Source of the DNA: Luscinia megarhynchos | Taxonomy: Eukaryota > Chordata > Aves > Passeriformes > Turdidae | Length of the DNA: 64,000 nucleotides | Assembly (NCBI GenBank): GCA_034336665.1 | Contig: JAPFBE010000002.1 | Span: 5,502,146-5,566,145 of the forward strand | Direction of reading: 5' to 3' | Part shown: in pieces, positions 60,653-64,000 of the stretch | How positions within the stretch are numbered: position 1 is the first letter of the stretch | Layout of the letters: each line of letters opens with the position of its first letter | Position numbers and translations under genes: made by a program | Notes under the pieces: model-generated | The model's database searches: none | Told to the model about the DNA's origin: nothing | Seen by the model: the letters and a program-made list of their open reading frames with translations, nothing else

Positions 60653-60883
60653 TCATGGAGACAGACCCATTAATATACAGTTCCAAAAGCAGCAATAGTT
60701 ATGACTGTAGCGATAAACACAACCAGATATGACTTTTGTGCTTGAATCCTTTTTAGTCTGCAAGTACAGACTCTTGTCCTGGTGCACAACTTTGTTATTG
60801 GTCTATGTATAGAACCATCTGCTTTCACCAACAGTATTAGCCTACTGCAGCACCAACTGATCTGGGTAACAATATGGAGGACT

Positions 60884-60960
60884 TAAAAAACCCCCACCAA
60901 CAAAAAGTCAAAACAAAAATCCCAACAATAACAAAAACAGAACACACAAACCCATGAAAA
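60884..60960. repeat. A/C-rich low-complexity tract
   Basis: AAAAAACCCCCACCAACAAA is followed by more A/C sequence to AACACACAAACCC. It is the second such tract within 300 bp on the same strand. Confidence 0.75.
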
Positions 60961-63900
60961 TTCAGCAATCACCACGTGAAAAGACAGGCCAGTGGCAGGT
61001 GACCAGACAAATTCAAATTCCATTTATAAGCTGATTGTGTAGTTCTAATACATAGCTGTAAAAATTATAACAGCTTGACTATCCTAAGCCATTTATTTCT
61101 TCCATGACCAGCAGATAAGTCTGTGGGGAAGCTTTATGTGAATTCACAGTGGTTGGATATTCTCAGAAGAGGTCACTGACCTCTAGTATCCAGCTCCAGC
61201 TGGGAATCAGACTGACACAGCTTTAAAACATGGCACAACGTTAGAGTCCTCAGGCAGGCTCTCTCTCTCCTAAGAGACAAATTATTCCCTCTAGCTAGGT
61301 TATCCCAAAACCCAAAAGCCCAGTGGGGACTTTTTCCTATTTTGGAAAACTGCCGTAACATGAGAAAGGAGGGAAATATTTATCCTTTTTAATTAAGAAA
61401 GATAACTATTTCCATTATGTTTGTGGACCTCACACATAGCACAGTGCTGGGTTCACTTCTAAAAGTCTTGGTTAGATAATAGCCAAAAACCAGCAGCCAT
61501 GTGTACTAGAAGATCAAAACATAACAGCAAACTATCTTCTTTTGCAACATTAGCCCTTGAATATGTGAGAGGGTACAAATCTTAGCAACTAATGACTCAG
61601 TATTTAAAATTAAGGAAAAGAGATGGAATTCTTGCACAATTTGTTGGCAAACAGTGAAGGCTGTAAGTGAATACCATTTGCTACTGTTTACCACAACAGG
61701 TGGAGTTAGTGTGTTTTCTGGATTTTTCCTTTTTGCAGCTTACTTCTTTATAATGCAGCAGTATTAAAGTAGAATTTAACAGTTTAATTCTTTTTAGAGT
61801 TAGTCAGTTGAAAAAAAGTTTGAGATTTTTTTGCCGTTTGTTGGATGGTTTCAATTAAAGGACATACTATGGAGGTTTCAAAATTACACAGGCAAATGTC
61901 AATTGGAAAATTCTTCTTTTTTCCCCTCCAAAATTTAGAATTTAATACAATTTCAAGATATGGAAAGCCTCTTTTCTGGTTTTCCATTTAAAAAAAATAT
62001 AGCCAAAAGGCAACGAATGGAATCAAAACTGAGGAGGGTAAAGAAAAAGAGCATTGTATTTGCCAGGATCACTAGAAGTCTGTTTTAAAGCTAAGTTGCA
62101 ACAGGAAAGGAGCTTTGATTTCAAACAGTGCTTTAAAGTGAAGGATCCCTTCCAAACACTATTACCAAGCAGATCCTATTGTGATGGTAATGAAATGTTG
62201 CGTGGGAAGCAGTGGTTTTACTTGGACGCAAAGTGAAAGAGCATTGCTATGATTGATGTACCATATGAGGGTCAAACCACATAATCACTGACTCTCACAC
62301 CGCCCAATGCACTGGGATTGAATCTAATATTTCTAAAGTTTATTATTTTTACTATTATCATTTCATTGCAGTGATGAAAAGATTTCACAAATTAAATGCA
62401 TTGCTTCTTTAGATGACATCATTAATATTTCATTTGCTTTTCACTGATGTGCAACAACTTCCACTAAATCTCTTTGCAGCTATCATATCACAGTAGTGGG
62501 TGGTCTTGTTCAGGCAAAGCACAAGTCATTGGATAATTCAAAACTTCTCAGAGTGTTACGCAAAGAGAAAGTGGAAAGCAACAAATGATGAAACTCACAT
62601 TTATCAGCCCTTAGTACTCACATTTTGGTGTCCAATGTTGAGGGTTAACCATTGGTTTAAGCTCACATATAAAAAGGGTAGTACCATCTTGGAGAAGCAC
62701 TTTGCAGAAGTAGCATGAAAGAAACCCTAGAAAACTCTTTTTTATCTGGTTTGTTTTGTCCTTTTAACTTTTCTTGAATAACAATTATAAATTCATTAAT
62801 TCCTCTAATACATATTTTAGAACTATAGCTTCTGCTCTAATGAATTCAGGAGAACTAGTGATGATTTCAATGAATGCAGGATAAAATCCTTATGACTGTT
62901 TCAGTCTGCTCGTACTTGCTAAATATCTGGTTCTGTATACAAAGTCAATGACAGAACATGCTTAAAATGCTTTATTGAGTGAGCAGATCCAGGATTGGGC
63001 TCACATTGTTGTATTGTAGAACTGGAAGTCTCGGACACAGCCGTGTGCCCCCCAGGAGGCCTGCCCTGTATCACATGTCCTTACCTCTTTCTCCTTACCT
63101 GACAGAACCTCCAAGACTAACAGCCTCTACTACTTAACTCTGCATCAGTTTTCAACCTCAAGCAAACAGCATCAAGAAGTTGTTCAAAAGTTTTTCACCA
63201 AAATGCACAAAAAGTCAGGAAAGTGCAAACACTTTTTAAAAGACAAAGAACTTTCCTCTCCTTTTCATGCAAGTTTGTGTTAGAAATTTGCATTAGTGTA
63301 TCTATAATTTTGAATTTAGTAATGCAAACACACCTGATGTTTGATCATTCACAATTTTTCATGAATTTGCCTAGCCATTGTATCATTTGACCAGCTGCTA
63401 ATTTAAAAATTAATGGCTTAGATGTGTTCCCACTGCTGTTTCACTTCTCCCATGCCACTTCCTATTTAAAATGAAACATAGTGTTATAATCAATGGCAAG
63501 TTTATTGCAGCTAACATATTCAGTGTTATTTCTTCCTAATGTAATTCTATTTGCATTTGGTACAAAATTTCTCCTGCAGTTAGATCATACAGTGCATAAA
63601 ATCCATTAAATTTTTACAGCTGCTACTGTTTTTGCACAATCAATATATTATATATTTATGCCACTCTCAGGAAGAGATTCTCTTTACCCCAGAACAACCC
63701 ATGCGGATCCTTAATAGAGAACAAAGAAGATTTTGAGTCCTGTATACAAAATTAACTACCCTTTACATTTCACTTCATAAGACTCAAATGGCAACAACTT
63801 CTGTAGTTTGCCAACATCATTGATTGAATGAATCCAGACCAAATTCATGCCAGACTCTTTGCTACACAAGTACAAAACCAGATCTTGTTCCTCCTCGAAG

Positions 63901-64000
63901 AATAATACCACACAAGGGTATTTTTTTCAGTGGGAATAATAGTTTGCTGGTGTCCAACACTTGGTTCTCTGCCATTGTGGAATTGAATTAAATCAGTCCC

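Larger units (their letters stand above)
58484..64000. other. AT-rich DNA with no recognised gene
   Basis: I see only simple sequence. T-rich runs lie at 59170-59211 and A/C-rich tracts at 60601-60652 and 60884-60960. Short frames of up to about 83 codons have no recognisable motif. A slightly GC-richer patch is at 63020-63075. Confidence 0.4.

Noticed and set aside
1..64000. CRISPR arrays, phage or defence systems, or other bacterial-style novel systems
   Set aside because: There are no regularly spaced direct repeats and no compact long genes; all recognisable elements are vertebrate retroelements.

Overview
This window looks like bird nuclear DNA, most likely from a passerine or a close relative. 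It is AT-rich, has no operon-like gene packing, and carries no multi-exon coding gene that I can recognise. The recognisable interspersed repeats are CR1 LINE fragments, retroviral LTRs and one short element whose head matches tRNA-Ile and whose tail matches a CR1 3' end. CR1-dominated repeats are typical of birds and other reptiles. The tRNA-Ile/CR1 chimera is the architecture I know from the passerine SINE TguSINE1, so it is the best clue to lineage. The species and chromosome cannot be read from the sequence.

Layout. 1-47 is a pentanucleotide satellite cut by the window edge. 48-15100 is mostly unassigned AT-rich DNA with a CR1 fragment near 2.9 kb, the SINE near 8.9 kb and a C17 run near 10.7 kb. 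15101-16090 is an antisense, 5'-truncated CR1 with readable but frameshifted reverse transcriptase remains. 16091-30744 is unassigned, with a perfect 56-bp tandem duplication at 28.5 kb and a 10-bp-stem hairpin at 17.46 kb. 30745-31000 is an old sense-strand CR1 3' end. 31001-44990 is unassigned, with A/C-rich and T/G-rich tracts in opposite orientation near 43.4 and 43.9 kb. About 45000-45960 is the only strong CpG island and so the best candidate for a gene or lncRNA promoter. 45961-56466 is unassigned, with two clean inverted repeats.

The most structured part is 56467-58483. An antisense CR1 is split by a solo LTR with a short target-site duplication. About 110 bp beyond the CR1 stands a second solo LTR of about 707 bp, in reverse orientation, with TG...CA ends and an imperfect 6-bp target-site duplication. 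From 58484 to the end I see only low-complexity tracts.

I found no tRNA gene, rRNA, CRISPR array, bacterial-type element or novel multi-gene system. Most open frames are short frames in AT-rich DNA, compositionally open frames in the CpG island, or shadows of the CR1 copies. The window reads as a gene-poor intergenic or long-intron region with one promoter-like island and a small record of retroelement insertions.
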